Below are positions 10,104 through 19,660 of a DNA stretch of 64,000 nucleotides, in pieces (the first letter of the stretch is position 1; each line of letters starts with the position of its first letter). The translations under genes and the position numbers were made by a program. Source of the DNA: Doryteuthis pealeii (Eukaryota; Mollusca; Cephalopoda; Myopsida; Loliginidae). Below the pieces are notes generated by a model. The model had not been told where the DNA came from. It did not search any database and was given only the letters and a program-made list of their open reading frames with translations. The stretch is taken from assembly GCA_023376005.1 (NCBI GenBank), contig CM042145.1, positions 67,562,660 through 67,626,659 on the forward strand. Reading direction: 5' to 3'.

Positions 10104-10738
10104 GACTTTGGGGTAATAGAAATAAGACTGTAAACCATATACTCTGCGAATATAGCAAACTAGCAAAATGAAAATAGAAAACTAGACACGACTGGGTTGG
10201 GAAGGTGATCCACTGGGAATTATGCAAAAAATGTAATTTTGAACATACAACAAAATGGTATATGCATAAACCAGAATCTGTTCGTGAGAACGAAACGCAT
10301 AAAATTCTCTAGGACTTTGAAATAAAAACGGATCACCTTATCCCAGCAAGAAGACAAAACCTAGTGTTGATAAACAAAAAAAGAAAGAACTTGTCAACTG
10401 GTGGATTTTGCAGTGCCAGCAGATCACAAGGTGAAGCTAAAGGAAAATAAAAAAATGGACAAATATCTGGACCTTGCCAGAGAACTGAAAAATTTATGGA
10501 ATATGAAAGTGAAAGTAATACCAATTGTAGTTGGTGCACTTGGAACAGTCCCAAAAGGATTGGAAAAGGGTCTGGAAATTTTGGAAATCAGAGGAAGGAT
10601 TGAAACCATTCAGAACACTGCACTGCTGTAATCTGCCAGTATATTCACAAGAGTCCTGGAGACCTGAGGAGACTTGATGTCACTCAGACTCCAGTGAAAG
10701 ACCATCAGCTAATGCTGATGTGAAAACTCAAAAGAAGT
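10104..10738 (+). pseudogene. LINE 3'-end coding fragment with TAA tail
   Basis: This is the C-terminal part of a non-LTR retrotransposon polyprotein beyond the RT domain. A decayed zinc-knuckle-like start (CRLWGNRNKTVNHILCEYSK, with two metal ligands substituted) is followed by VIHWELCKKCNFEHTTKWY, ENETHKIL, DFEIKTDHLIPARRQNLVL, then DFAVPADHKVKLKENKKMDK, KVKVIPIVVGALGTVPKGLE and RIETIQNTALL, ending at a stop near 10,630. Stops (TGA at about 10,168, TAG near 10,311) and a frame change near 10,390 make it non-functional. A short untranslated stretch leads into (TAA)n, a common LINE tail type. It is 5'-truncated, as most LINE copies are. Copies: 50,752-51,385, and 35,461-36,115 on the reverse strand. 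Confidence 0.8.
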
Positions 10739-10739
10739 A

Positions 10740-10815
<76 letters not shown>
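10739..10815. repeat. TAA repeat followed by TA repeat
   Basis: About 13 TAA units pass into a TA run and then GTATGTATGTAT. The TAA part is best read as the tail of the LINE fragment just upstream, with the TA run grown from it. Confidence 0.9.
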
Positions 10816-10824
<9 letters not shown>

Positions 10825-11035
10825 TGGCAAATAAAAAAGTGTAGTTAAAAAGAAAATACAATGGAATATTGAAAACATAATCATTGCAATTTACAAACGA
10901 ATCAAGTTTCGAAATTACATAACCTATAAGAAGTTGGCATGCCGTTAAACAAATAAACCTAAATCTAAATATTTATATATGATGTTCACAAGGGATACAG
11001 GAAAATGATGGGTAGCAATGATTAAGAAAAACAAT

Positions 11036-11270
11036 GTAGGAGAAGGAAAATTAAGTTGTACTTCGCTTAAATGTGTCACATCTTGCTCGTGGCGGAGTCA
11101 CACATTTCAGTAATTATAGATCTGCGAGACGAGCTTGCTAACAATTAGACCACGATGCGACGTCATACAAGATCGCAAGTATGGGGCATCAAGCGAGGAT
11201 CGAATACGCTACTCAGTAGTAATGGAATTACAATAATGGTTTAATAGCCATTACATCACGATGGGATGCT
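11036..11270. mobile_element. SINE tail fragment next to tRNA-like SINE pieces
   Basis: The first part (11,036-11,105, forward) matches the SINE tail (GTAGGAGAAGGAAAA, CTTGCTCGTGGCGGAG). The second (about 11,119-11,268) reads on the reverse strand as two tRNA-like heads: ATCGTGATGTAATGGCTATT with box B-like GTATTCGATCCTCGC, and GCATCGTGGTCTAATTGTTA. These are probably nested or fused SINE fragments. None folds as a complete tRNA. Confidence 0.65.
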
Positions 11271-11814
11271 TCATTTACTGCAGTATTATTATGCGATTTT
11301 CTAATTACTTGAAATTTCAGGGTCTTCACCACGTTGAAAGTTATCTTACTAATAATAAAAATTATCGATGCAGACCCAAAAATATAAAAAAAAAGGCACA
11401 GGTAAATTTGATTTCACAAATTGATAAGATATAAGGCATACCATAAAAAGTAGATGTTACTTCATGAAGGAAATTATTATAAGCACATGAAATATGTATT
11501 TATACGATTGTTATCATCTTTCAACACCCTATGGTAAAACCGTCCAAATCGTCCAAGATGAAATGCAAAAATGTAAACCCTGAATATCTGGTTTTGCTTA
11601 TCCGCAGAATTCATATTTTTTATGAATGTCGTTACTTCACCTAAATAATGAATTATTCCGTTTTTATTATAAAGAAAGAAAGGAAAGAAAAGGATATGCT
11701 ACACAGAAAAAATATAGTAAGAAAGAAAGGAAGTAGGAGAAATAGAGAGAGAGTGGGTGATAACGTTAATCTGTTTCAATCGAACAAAAGAAGTTGAGAT
11801 AGAAAACAGTGCGC

Positions 11815-11816
<2 letters not shown>
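11271..11816. other. Unassigned AT-rich DNA
   Basis: No coding motif, SINE block or terminal repeat was recognised. A short GAAA-rich stretch precedes the GA tract. Confidence 0.4.

Positions 11817-11896
<80 letters not shown>
11817..11896. repeat. GA dinucleotide tract
   Basis: About 40 pure GA units. It is about 62 bases in copy C (52,461) and about 35 in copy B (34,366), so length varies between copies. Arg-Glu or Ser-Leu frames through it are artefacts. Confidence 0.98.
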
Positions 11897-11899
<3 letters not shown>

Positions 11900-12104
11900 G
11901 GGGAGAGAGTTAAATCAAGATTGTTATACTTTTTTTTACATATTGTACTATTTTTCAATACCTCTTAAGTAAACATATCAAACGTTGTAATAATTAGATT
12001 ATCATACTCTGGTATATCCATAGGTTCTGCTAGTACTAATAAATATCCATGAGAGCCGAAGCGATTTTAGTATGATTTGGAATCAATAATGTAATTTATT
12101 TATA

Positions 12105-12690
12105 ACATTATAAAGGCTGTCCCAATAAATTTAACATCATTTTAAAAGCAATTATCTTATGAACTACTGAGTCTATCTCAATGAAATTGAACAGTTTAGA
12201 TGTTGAACATCATACGTTTATTCTGGAATCGATTTCATAACTGTTCAATAAGTGCACCGCTTTTGACACAGTACACGTAAAGTCGCTAATTACGCTCTTG
12301 CCAAACACGCTGTAGCAACTCTGGTATCATTATCCAGTGCAGGAGTGATTTTTTGCTTGAATTTATCTATTCTAACATAAAGAGGGAGCATAGACCAGTC
12401 TCTTCACATATCCCCATTAAAAAAAATAGCATGGTGACAGGTCCGGTGACCGCAGCGGCCATTTCATCAAAAAACTGATTGACGGAGATAGCGCAGAACA
12501 CATTCACTTTTGGTGAGACCCTCTCACGTTCAATTGTGGCATGGGGACTTTCTAGGCCCCAAATACCAACATTTTGCCTATTGTCTTTTTCATTCGTATG
12601 AAATGTGGCTTCAACATCGTAAGTTAGACGTTTGCCGAACTCACCTTCTTCAAGTTTCTGTAGCATGTCATCACAGAATTTTTATTTACG
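12105..12690 (-). pseudogene. mariner-type transposase relic, internally deleted
   Basis: The reverse strand reads FCDDMLQKLEEGEFGKRL, then ATFHTNEKDNRQNVGIWGLE, SPHATIERERVSPKVNVFCA: the block around the first catalytic aspartate of DDE (mariner) transposases. Here that residue, normally in SDEATFH, reads YDVEATFH with an extra codon, so its alignment is disturbed. After CAIS the frame is lost and the central part is deleted. The C-terminal block follows in another frame (SPDLxPCYFFLWGYVKRL, near 12,395-12,450), then LLQRVWQER and a CVKSGALIEQL-type ending near 12,250-12,310. The left end at about 12,112 (AAGGCTGTCCCAATAAATTT), next to a TA, looks like a terminal inverted repeat; no right partner is visible. 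Inactive. Confidence 0.8.
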
Positions 12691-12727
12691 CTAAACAGCC
12701 ATTCAAGGAATCTGGGTTTCCAAACTT

Positions 12728-12758
12728 GTTATCATCGTTGGTTGCCAACGATGATAAC
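12728..12758. repeat. Perfect 14-base-stem hairpin
   Basis: GTTATCATCGTTGG, loop TTG, CCAACGATGATAAC. The stem is perfect in copy A. In copy C (53,350-53,380) one base differs. It lies just beyond the recognisable mariner relic and may be an element end or a cruciform. Confidence 0.9.
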
Positions 12759-12917
12759 TATTACGTTCCAGACTCGGCGACACAAGTTCAAATTAATGAC
12801 ACGGCTATTTGCATTTCCTTTCACTTTAAAGTGTTTCGGAAACGCATGAATCTCTTACGTTACCACACACTAGTTACATGTACATATAATACATATACCC
12901 AATCTCTCCGCTAAGAT

Positions 12918-13166
12918 CAGTATGTGACACAAGGACAAATTTGAGCCAAGTCAACCTTGTTTGAATAATAAGTTTTCCTTTTCCTAGATTGCAAAGTTAC
13001 AGAACCCAGTTTGCATTCCAATTCATCCATGTCTGGTATAAGAGACTGATTAATACCTTCCCAAAGTGAATTAGCGCAAGGTGATATGCAAAGAGGCTTC
13101 TCCAGGATTTGAACTTAGGTTGCCTATTCCATTTCTTACCACATTACCCGTTACTTTCAGTGCATC
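12918..13166 (-). mobile_element. tRNA-derived SINE, diverged
   Basis: Reverse-strand relative of the 4,828 SINE: tail complement (CAAGTCAACCTTGTTTGAAT), body (TTAATACCTTCCCAAAG near 13,050) and box B complement (GGATTTGAACTTAGG near 13,105). It is more diverged than the copies at 4.8-7.4 kb, so probably older. Counterparts are at 33,122-33,350 (+) and 53,545-53,790 (-). Confidence 0.75.
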
Positions 13167-13167
13167 T

Positions 13168-13262
13168 CTATTGAGAAGGAAAACTGAATTCAATCAAGAT
13201 GTACTCCATTTAAAAATGAACTTTTTGTCTTCTCTCTGTAGCAGAGGGGTTGGTAAATACAT
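13168..13262 (+). mobile_element. SINE tail fragment
   Basis: GAGAAGGAAAACTGAATTCA through GTAGCAGAGGGGTTGGTAAA matches the 3' body and tail of the same SINE family, in the orientation opposite to its neighbour. Confidence 0.6.
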
Positions 13263-13860
13263 ATTGATTCAGTAATGTCAAACGATGAAATCCCATGCGT
13301 ATCTTTATTCTCAGACCTGAAGCAGCAAAAATACTTTCTAATTTTCATATCCGAAAACAGACAAACTGAGTTGTCTAATATATGTCAAAAGTCACGTCAT
13401 TCTTTATTTAAAGTTATTGACGTGTGTTTATCGCTTTTTTGTTTGTTTGTTTTCTTCATACCCTTTTAATGAGAATTTAACTTTTTTCATCTACGTAATT
13501 TTCCTTTCGTTATTTACTTTCCGTATAAATATTCATCTGCCAAGCCATTTCAAGAAAAGCATGGCGTATTGCCACACTCAGGAATTGATACGAGGGGTGA
13601 AGAAAGAACTTAGCTCTTTCCAAAATTTTTTGGCAAGTGAAATGTCTCTTGTTCCATGATTAGGTCACGCAAAGACGGCCCAAATGCAATTTCATCAAAA
13701 GAGTTTGTAAAGAAAAAGAAAGGGTCAGATGGAAAAAAAATAATACAATATGATAGGCGAGTATTTATTTGGCACGTTGGTTATGAAAACTGGTGGGAGT
13801 TGAGAATATAGTAGAAACTTCGTTCGGAAGAGGTACTTTTAGAAATTATAAAATGACTAA
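13263..13860. other. Unassigned DNA between SINE and TA tract
   Basis: Short overlapping open frames are conserved between copies A and C but show no domain, start context or codon pattern. No repeat end was recognised. Confidence 0.4.
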
Positions 13861-13865
13861 AATAC

Positions 13866-13867
<2 letters not shown>

Positions 13868-13922
<55 letters not shown>
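13868..13922. repeat. TA dinucleotide tract
   Basis: A pure TA run. The matching tract in C (54,489-54,560) is interrupted by TATTATAATAT-type breaks. Confidence 0.95.
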
Positions 13923-13926
<4 letters not shown>

Positions 13927-14221
13927 TAAAACCAAAGCAAGTTTGTTTTATTATCATTTTTTTAAAACACAGATTTAACGTCATAACATTACATCAGGTG
14001 AACACGATCCACGTCACATAAACGTTAAACAAGCCACAGTTTTAAAAAAAAACAATTTTTGGCATTATATAATCCCATCGCGTGAAAACGCTTCACGTTT
14101 ATATAAACGCTAAAAAAACTACTGTTTTTTAAGATCTAAACAATTTGACTCATCTGAGGATTGCATAACCATGAAACTTTAAGTTATGAGTCCAAATCAT
14201 CCATAATACCATTACTATTGA

Positions 14222-14227
<6 letters not shown>

Positions 14228-14261
<34 letters not shown>
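14228..14261. repeat. Short TA tract, greatly expanded in copy C
   Basis: About 17 TA units here. The equivalent interval in C (54,864-54,977) is over 100 bases with an embedded CA block. Confidence 0.9.
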
Positions 14262-14334
14262 GCTGAGGTCAGTATTTGAGGGCACATGCATATTAGATAA
14301 ATACTCTATCGGATTAACCTTTACTTCATTTCGT

Positions 14335-15420
14335 TTTCAGAAACCAATAATGATAAACCCTATGTTAACTAATGAAATGAAAAGACATGCTGTGAATGTG
14401 GCATTAAAGGTTGATCATGGAGATTTAGAAATTGCACGTTTTTGTTAAAGTTGTAAAATCTTTTGCACACAAGATTCATAAAGAGTTGGAAAATGAAAAT
14501 GATAAGTTATGCCTGTAACAAAGTGTACAAAACATTCTAAACGCTCTGATTAAATGAAAAACACCTGAATTTATTCACAAAGTTAAGCGGACAATTGATG
14601 ACAAAATTGCAATAAAAAGTTGCGTGTGTCTGAAAAGACAAGCAGAAATGATGTTCATGAAAACATTGGATACAAATCGTACATATTGAAGAGAGGTCAA
14701 TTCATTTCACAAAACAAGAAAAGAAACCCGTCTAAGCATATCTAATCTAATCCGGCGTTCCTTCAACTTAATAAACAACAAACGTTTACGCCAGCGCAGT
14801 AAGATAAGTACTAAAAAAACGCAAGTACTTCTCAAACCTCGGAAGATGGGATTTATCCCGAAAATATTTAGGAAAAAAAGGCAAATAAACATCATTTTCA
14901 ACACCTATTCCATTGCATTGTCCATTTCCATTTTACACATACGTACAATGCTTCAAACAAACTATAATAAAAAAACTTATATCTAATATACTTTTAAACA
15001 AGCTAAAGAAACAGAAGCTAGTGTGAATTGATTTTTCTTTGATGTGAAAGATTTTTGATCAAGACAAAAATTCTCAGAAGAAATGACAGATTGTTATATT
15101 CAGATCCTTCTGAGGTGCCATGAGTGATGCATACAAAATTTTCTTCAAGTGTCATGGTTTTGGGTGTTATTAACGATGAAGGACATGTTATGCCTCCACA
15201 TATCTTTCCACAAATTCTTTGAGTAAACTGCTGCTGCTTATATTGTTTTAGATACAGTTGTCAACAGTGTATGCAGTGGAAGGACTTAAATCTTCCTACA
15301 AGTTTCTGCCCCATCCTACAAGGTTCAAAGAACACACGAATGCATAGCTGACTTCCTGTCGCCATGGTGACAGTCTTTTAATGTATACATTATGTAAAGG
15401 AAAAAACAATTTTGAGGAGA
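14335..15420 (+). pseudogene. mariner-family transposase, long but crippled
   Basis: This is the longest transposase relic in the window. In order: an N-terminal helix-turn-helix-type region (NEMKRHAVNVALKVDHGDLE near 14,370-14,430; EFIHKVKRTIDD near 14,570-14,605), then KSCVCLKRQAEMMF and ETRLSISN-like linkers, LLNKLK near 15,000, FDQDKN near 15,055 (beside the first catalytic aspartate of the DDE triad), YSDPSEVP near 15,095, VMHTKFSSSVMVLGVINDEG (15,124-15,183), HVMPPHIFPQ, VNAAAYI-type and SVCSGRT segments, and a decayed QQDSAPSH-like block (LQVSAPSYKVQRTHE, near 15,290-15,340) where the second aspartate is lost. Stops and shifts occur between blocks. Copies B and C keep only the part before about 15,029. 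Confidence 0.8.
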
Positions 15421-15759
15421 AAATGTTTCTGTTATGCAATTCAAATTATTGTTGATTTTCCATCTGATGAGAGGAAATTTTAGGGAGCTTTATTAAACCA
15501 ACTTAGATTTATAAAGGCCCCAATTTTGACCGAAATAAATTTATTATGGAATAACGGTGTTGAGTTTTTCCTTCCTCTCAAAGATAGATATTGCTCTGTA
15601 TATAATCTAAAAAGTTTATTATACATTGAGCTCTCTGTAGTGATTTAAAGATTCACTGTATTTATACATACTCGATCATACAATAATAATACAGTGTGTC
15701 TTAGAAATCACATATAGAATCATCCGTTACTACCAAGTTTTGAATACTGCAAGAACATC

Positions 15760-15764
<5 letters not shown>

Positions 15765-15815
<51 letters not shown>
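15765..15815. repeat. CA tract passing into TA tract
   Basis: A pure CA run of about 25 bases is followed by TACA and a TA run, within the segment of A absent from B and C. Confidence 0.95.
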
Positions 15816-15945
15816 TAGCCCTGAAGAGCTTTATGCGAAACTAACAGTAGGTTCGTCTGACTCAGTAGATATCCTTATTACTTGGCTCTACTTAGGTATC
15901 GAGCACTTTTTACAAATTAGCTTCTCCTAGCGGTTATATGAATAT
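15813..15945 (+). other. Repeat scrap with hammerhead-ribozyme-like core
   Basis: CTGAAGA at 15,821-15,827, a 2-base-pair stem (GC/GC) around TTTAT, then GAAAC at 15,837-15,841 match the catalytic core strings of hammerhead ribozymes (CUGANGA, stem II, GAAA). Hammerheads of this short-stem type are known in Penelope-like and related retroelements. The flanks do not give clear stems I and III or a cleavage triplet, so an active ribozyme is doubtful; this may be a decayed element end. Confidence 0.25.
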
Positions 15946-16022
15946 ATATATATCTTATATACATATATATACATATAAATTGTTTTTTCTTTTGGCCAAA
16001 TACTATACCAATAGATTATTTT

Positions 16023-16150
16023 TGTTGGTACGAATATCTTGGTCTTTTCTTTTTTTCAAAAATTTTTTTCTTCCTGGTTGATGTTTGGTAGTATATTTTT
16101 ACAATCAAACTCTCTGCCGGGTTTTTTCTCTCCGCAAGGATCTACCAACA
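16023..16150. repeat. Short segment with 8-base inverted ends
   Basis: TGTTGGTA at 16,023-16,030 and TACCAACA at 16,143-16,150 are perfect inverted ends with the TG...CA signature. At 128 bases it could be a miniature element or a cut-down LTR. No target-site duplication was found, so chance is possible. Confidence 0.3.
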
Positions 16151-16163
16151 CGCTTGGTATATT

Positions 16164-16167
<4 letters not shown>

Positions 16168-16216
<49 letters not shown>
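16168..16216. repeat. TA dinucleotide tract
   Basis: A pure TA run inside the A-specific segment. Confidence 0.95.
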
Positions 16217-16218
<2 letters not shown>

Positions 16219-16224
16219 TGTATT

Positions 16225-16790
16225 ATTAACCGTAGATCTATCATGCAAACCTTTTGAGCAGTGTTTTGTTGCTCTCTCCCTCAACCGCGACCCATACATT
16301 ACAACATTCAATGGGATCGCAATCTGGCAAGTTAGGTTGCCAGATTTTAGATACCATCGCGGAAATTTTCTCACATCCAAGAAAGGCCTCTCCCGCTTGT
16401 GTGACATGGCGCAAAGTTCTGTTTCCCTAGGTAGGGTCTTTCAGCACATTCCCTCTCGACCCAGGACACCACTAACTTCTCAATATACTTGATGGAGGCC
16501 TTAGTGTTGAGTGTCAGGTCATGTGGTAAGATGAAAGAAAGCCTAACGTTACCATCGTTAAAGACCTCACCCTGTGGACTGCGTGTTTGCTTTTCATCAC
16601 TATTTGTACATTTTATGGGAACAGAGCATGACAAAGGATGTTCTGTGAGTTCACCATCTGATCCTAGCAGATCTTTTCTAATTTGATAAAAAGCAAAGTA
16701 TGTTGGTCGGAGCGGTTGCTTGAGTTTGTTGAACAGCTTTGCAGTGTAAGATTTCCAGCCTAAGGTTTGGCAGCCGGTTTAAGAGCATGA
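16225..16790 (-). pseudogene. Second mariner-family transposase relic
   Basis: Read on the reverse strand: a LLNRL-like start near 16,780, then an open stretch at 16,371-16,634 ending DLTLNTKASIKYIEKLVVSW, VERECAERPYLGKQNFAPCH and TSGRGLSWM. This parallels the mariner region LNTKAYxxxLExVVxPW...GRPYVWQQDSAPCHTS. The second catalytic aspartate of the QQDSAP motif is replaced (QNFAP). After a frame change ENFRDGI appears, then PLNVVMYGSRLRERATK, decayed from the PLDYYVWGxVERETNK block. It is oriented opposite to the transposase at 14,335 and is missing from B and C. Inactive. Confidence 0.7.
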
Positions 16791-16803
16791 ATATGTATAC
16801 ATA

Positions 16804-17285
16804 TACTAGCAAAATAAACCCTCTCAGGGCGGTGTAAAATAAATTTTTGAAAGATATTGCCTGAGAGGATGGGGAAAATCAAATAAATAAAGTTAAACAG
16901 TTAATATTAAAAAAAAAACTTACTATCATTTCACTCTACTCAACTGAGTATTAAGTTCAATGCTCGCAGGATGCCCCATACTTACGATCTTGTATTTGTC
17001 TTCTGTGGGTTAATAAATAAATAAATTGGGACGAAAAAAATGGACGTGAAAAGTAAATTGAAACAAAATATGCTCACGAAAATAAAGAATAAATAAAAAT
17101 AAGAATAAATGCACAGTAATAAAAAATAAAAATAAAAGCACAGTAATCAAGGCTTGGTTATTTTGATATGCACTCCATAGTCTAGGAAATGACTGTAAGG
17201 ACATCATTTCCTAAATCTCAAAATAATATTTTCATTTTAATAGAATTGGATCATATAATTCTAATGTAAATGGATCATTAAATTT
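16804..17285 (+). repeat. ACTAGC-start repeat with hairpin, and SINE scrap
   Basis: It begins ACTAGCAAAATAAACCCTCT. CCTCTCAGG (16,820-16,828) pairs with CCTGAGAGG (16,860-16,868) across a 31-base loop. A piece at about 16,925-16,997 (CAATGCTCGCAGGATGCCCC) resembles the SINE scrap at 11,168. ACTAGC-type starts are common in short retroelements of many animals. Its first bases mark the right edge of the segment missing from C. Confidence 0.5.
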
Positions 17286-18668
17286 ATATGAATTTACTCT
17301 AAGTTAAATAAAGGAAACTTGTGAACCGTGATTGTCTTTGATTAACTCTTTTCGTATCATTAATGTTAGGTTTAGTGGGTCACAGTTCAAATTATTGTTC
17401 TGGCAGTGGGATGCAGTAAAAAAAAAGTTTGATAACAACTATTCTAGACAAAACTGTTCTGATTTATATGTATTAATTTTTATGTATATATTTTATATGT
17501 ATTAATTTTATATACGTTGTACAGTTAATATCAGAGACAAATGCAGAGGGAATTTTTTGGTCTATGCTAAATCTTTGGTTGAAGTTTGGAAGTGCAATCA
17601 GGTCTTATATTTTTCGAAACTCCAAAAAAGTCATCCAATTTCGCAAGATTCTTAGGTTTATTGCAACAAGTAATGTACGGTATTGTAAGAAATACGTACT
17701 TATATTCAAAAAATTAAATTCAGTTCTTAATTGCCTGTTGATTTTTTTTTTGTTGAGAGAAGTGTCTTTACAATAAAAAGTAGCTAAGAATTAAAACTAT
17801 AAAAAATGTTCATATCATAATTTCTTTTTTGTTTAAATTTAAAATAATATTTTCGTCTCCACCTTGTTTTGCTTACGGTCTTTGAAATTGCAATCTAGTA
17901 TTAGTTTTTCGAGTCCCCTGTAAAGAGTTTCGCTAGGTTCCTATTAGCAAGTAAAAGTCAATTGGGATCATGTTAAAAATGGCGTCCAACTTAGCCAGCG
18001 TTAAAAATTAATAATTTTTGTTCTCAAAAATGATTCCTTATTTTTCCTTGATTTTAGTTCTCAAAAAAAGACAAAAACAAAAACATTTGTTACCATTAGT
18101 ACTAAATTACAAAATAATTTTCGAAAAAGCAAATTTCACCTATGCAATCTGTGCGAGATTTAAACTTACCGAATGTAATAATATTGTACTTGACAACAGC
18201 ATATAAAAAATGACAGTTATTTTAATTCTTATATCACTTAATCAATAAAAATCAAAAAGTACATTTTATAATTTTCTTATCATAAAAATGTTTAGATGTT
18301 TATGAGATTTCATATCTGAATGACATCCCTTTTATGAATTATATAATCAAATGGACGTACCCCGATATTCCTTTATATGTATATAAAATTAGAAAAAATA
18401 ACGAAACTAAATAAGAACGCATATAAAAAGATTGCAGTCATTTTAATTTTATTTCAATTTATTTCGATATAAAATAATACATATGATTGCTTTTAATACT
18501 TTTGAGAATAAAACAATACTATCTGAAAACAATTACACCTATTAATTATTTATCAAACCTGGTATTGTTAAAACCAGTATGTAAATTAACCATAACATTA
18601 ACTATGTACATATAACGTTTGTATATAAACTTTATTTCTATTGTGGTAATTCAGTTACATGAATAAAC

Positions 18669-18670
<2 letters not shown>
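17286..18670. other. Unassigned AT-rich DNA
   Basis: Open frames at 17,564-17,776 and 18,018-18,206 persist in copy C (57,147 and 57,609) but have no recognisable domain. About 17,698-17,815 is related to 25,753-25,900 (see findings), so part of this is a dispersed repeat. Confidence 0.4.

Positions 18671-18712
<42 letters not shown>
18671..18712. repeat. GA dinucleotide tract
   Basis: About 21 GA units ending in a G run; 74 bases in copy C (58,262). Confidence 0.97.
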
Positions 18713-18718
<6 letters not shown>

Positions 18719-19504
18719 AGGGAGAAAGAGAGATAGATTCATTTTCTTTGGATTGACTCAATAAACATTAGTACAAAGAAAGCAAACAATTGTCTCTGAA
18801 CAAAAGTATGAAAGAGAGACTGACAAGCTAACAAAATCTTTTAAATACAGGATGCAAATATATGTACGCGCGTGTGTAATATAAGCTGTACATGGATGAA
18901 TATATATGAGGTGTGATTCGAAAATGATATCTATGTATTTGCATGGAAACTACAACACCACATGGAGCAAAATAGCACCATAGCACAAGAGTAAATGTTC
19001 AGCCAGGAAACTATAGTGTAAACAATATCGTTGAAATGGAATAGGCGACTCGATCACAGATTCTAGGCAAGGCATTTTGTTTCGCACAATTTCTTTGGAA
19101 AAGCATTTATTCATGTATTTGTAGGAATAGCTGCGTACAGTCTATGAGGAACAAAATATAAGTTCACAGAATGTAATGACGAAGGGAAAGCACATGTACT
19201 TTTAACATTATTTATTCACATGTAAACTCAACAACAGTCAATATAACAAGTACTTAGGGGCAGTACTTACAGTTCATATATATCTCCCGTTGAGGGGGGT
19301 GTCAGGTTGAGTCTTCAGTTGTTACTCCTTCACTGAGGAGAAGGTTCCTTCAGTCACAAGAGACTGAGACAAGAGCTCGTTTCTACGAGGCTCACACGTT
19401 GGTACCAAAACCGTAAAGAGGGTTCTTTTCCCAACCTGACAAGGGACGTTACCTTTTCTACTTCCTGTCACCGAAGACACAGGAGAGTTCTAGTCCTTAC
19501 ATAT
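18713..19504. other. Unassigned; copy C version is shorter
   Basis: No coding motif was found. Compared with copy C (58,336-58,985) this copy has many small extra blocks of 3-20 bases (for example near 18,945-18,965 and 19,120-19,185). This is unlike the near-identity elsewhere and suggests old divergence or error in one copy. Confidence 0.45.
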
Positions 19505-19660
19505 TCTCTCCGCGAACTCTGAGTAAATAGTAGCGTGGAATGGCTTCTTTAGCAGTAGTTAGATAACCAGTATATGAGAAGGAAACCTCTTCAAACCATC
19601 TTTACTTCGCTTATACCTTGTATCATACTCGTAACGGGGGAGATGGTCAAATACTCACAA
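19505..19660 (+). mobile_element. SINE body and tail fragment
   Basis: GAGTAAATAGTAGCGTGGAA through TGAGAAGGAAACCTCTTCAA and CGCTTATACCTTGTATCATA parallels the second half of the 4,828 SINE (GGTAAATAGCAGG...GAGAAGGAAAACTCTGAATTC...CTTGTGTCG). The tRNA-like head is missing. Confidence 0.6.

Noticed and set aside
11757..11972. Arg-Glu and Ser-Leu repeat frames over GA tracts (also 34,200-34,590, 58,246-58,698)
   Set aside because: Pure dinucleotide translation; the flanks are non-coding and differ in frame between copies.
12510..12914. 134-codon forward frame (and 144 codons at 53,102-53,536)
   Set aside because: Antisense to the mariner transposase relic, which has recognisable motifs on the other strand.
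13781..13984. Ile-Tyr repeat frames over TA tracts (also 16,039-16,407, 54,800-55,008)
   Set aside because: Microsatellite translation; the frame conserved beside 54,800 belongs to the mariner remnant and not to a TA-encoded protein.
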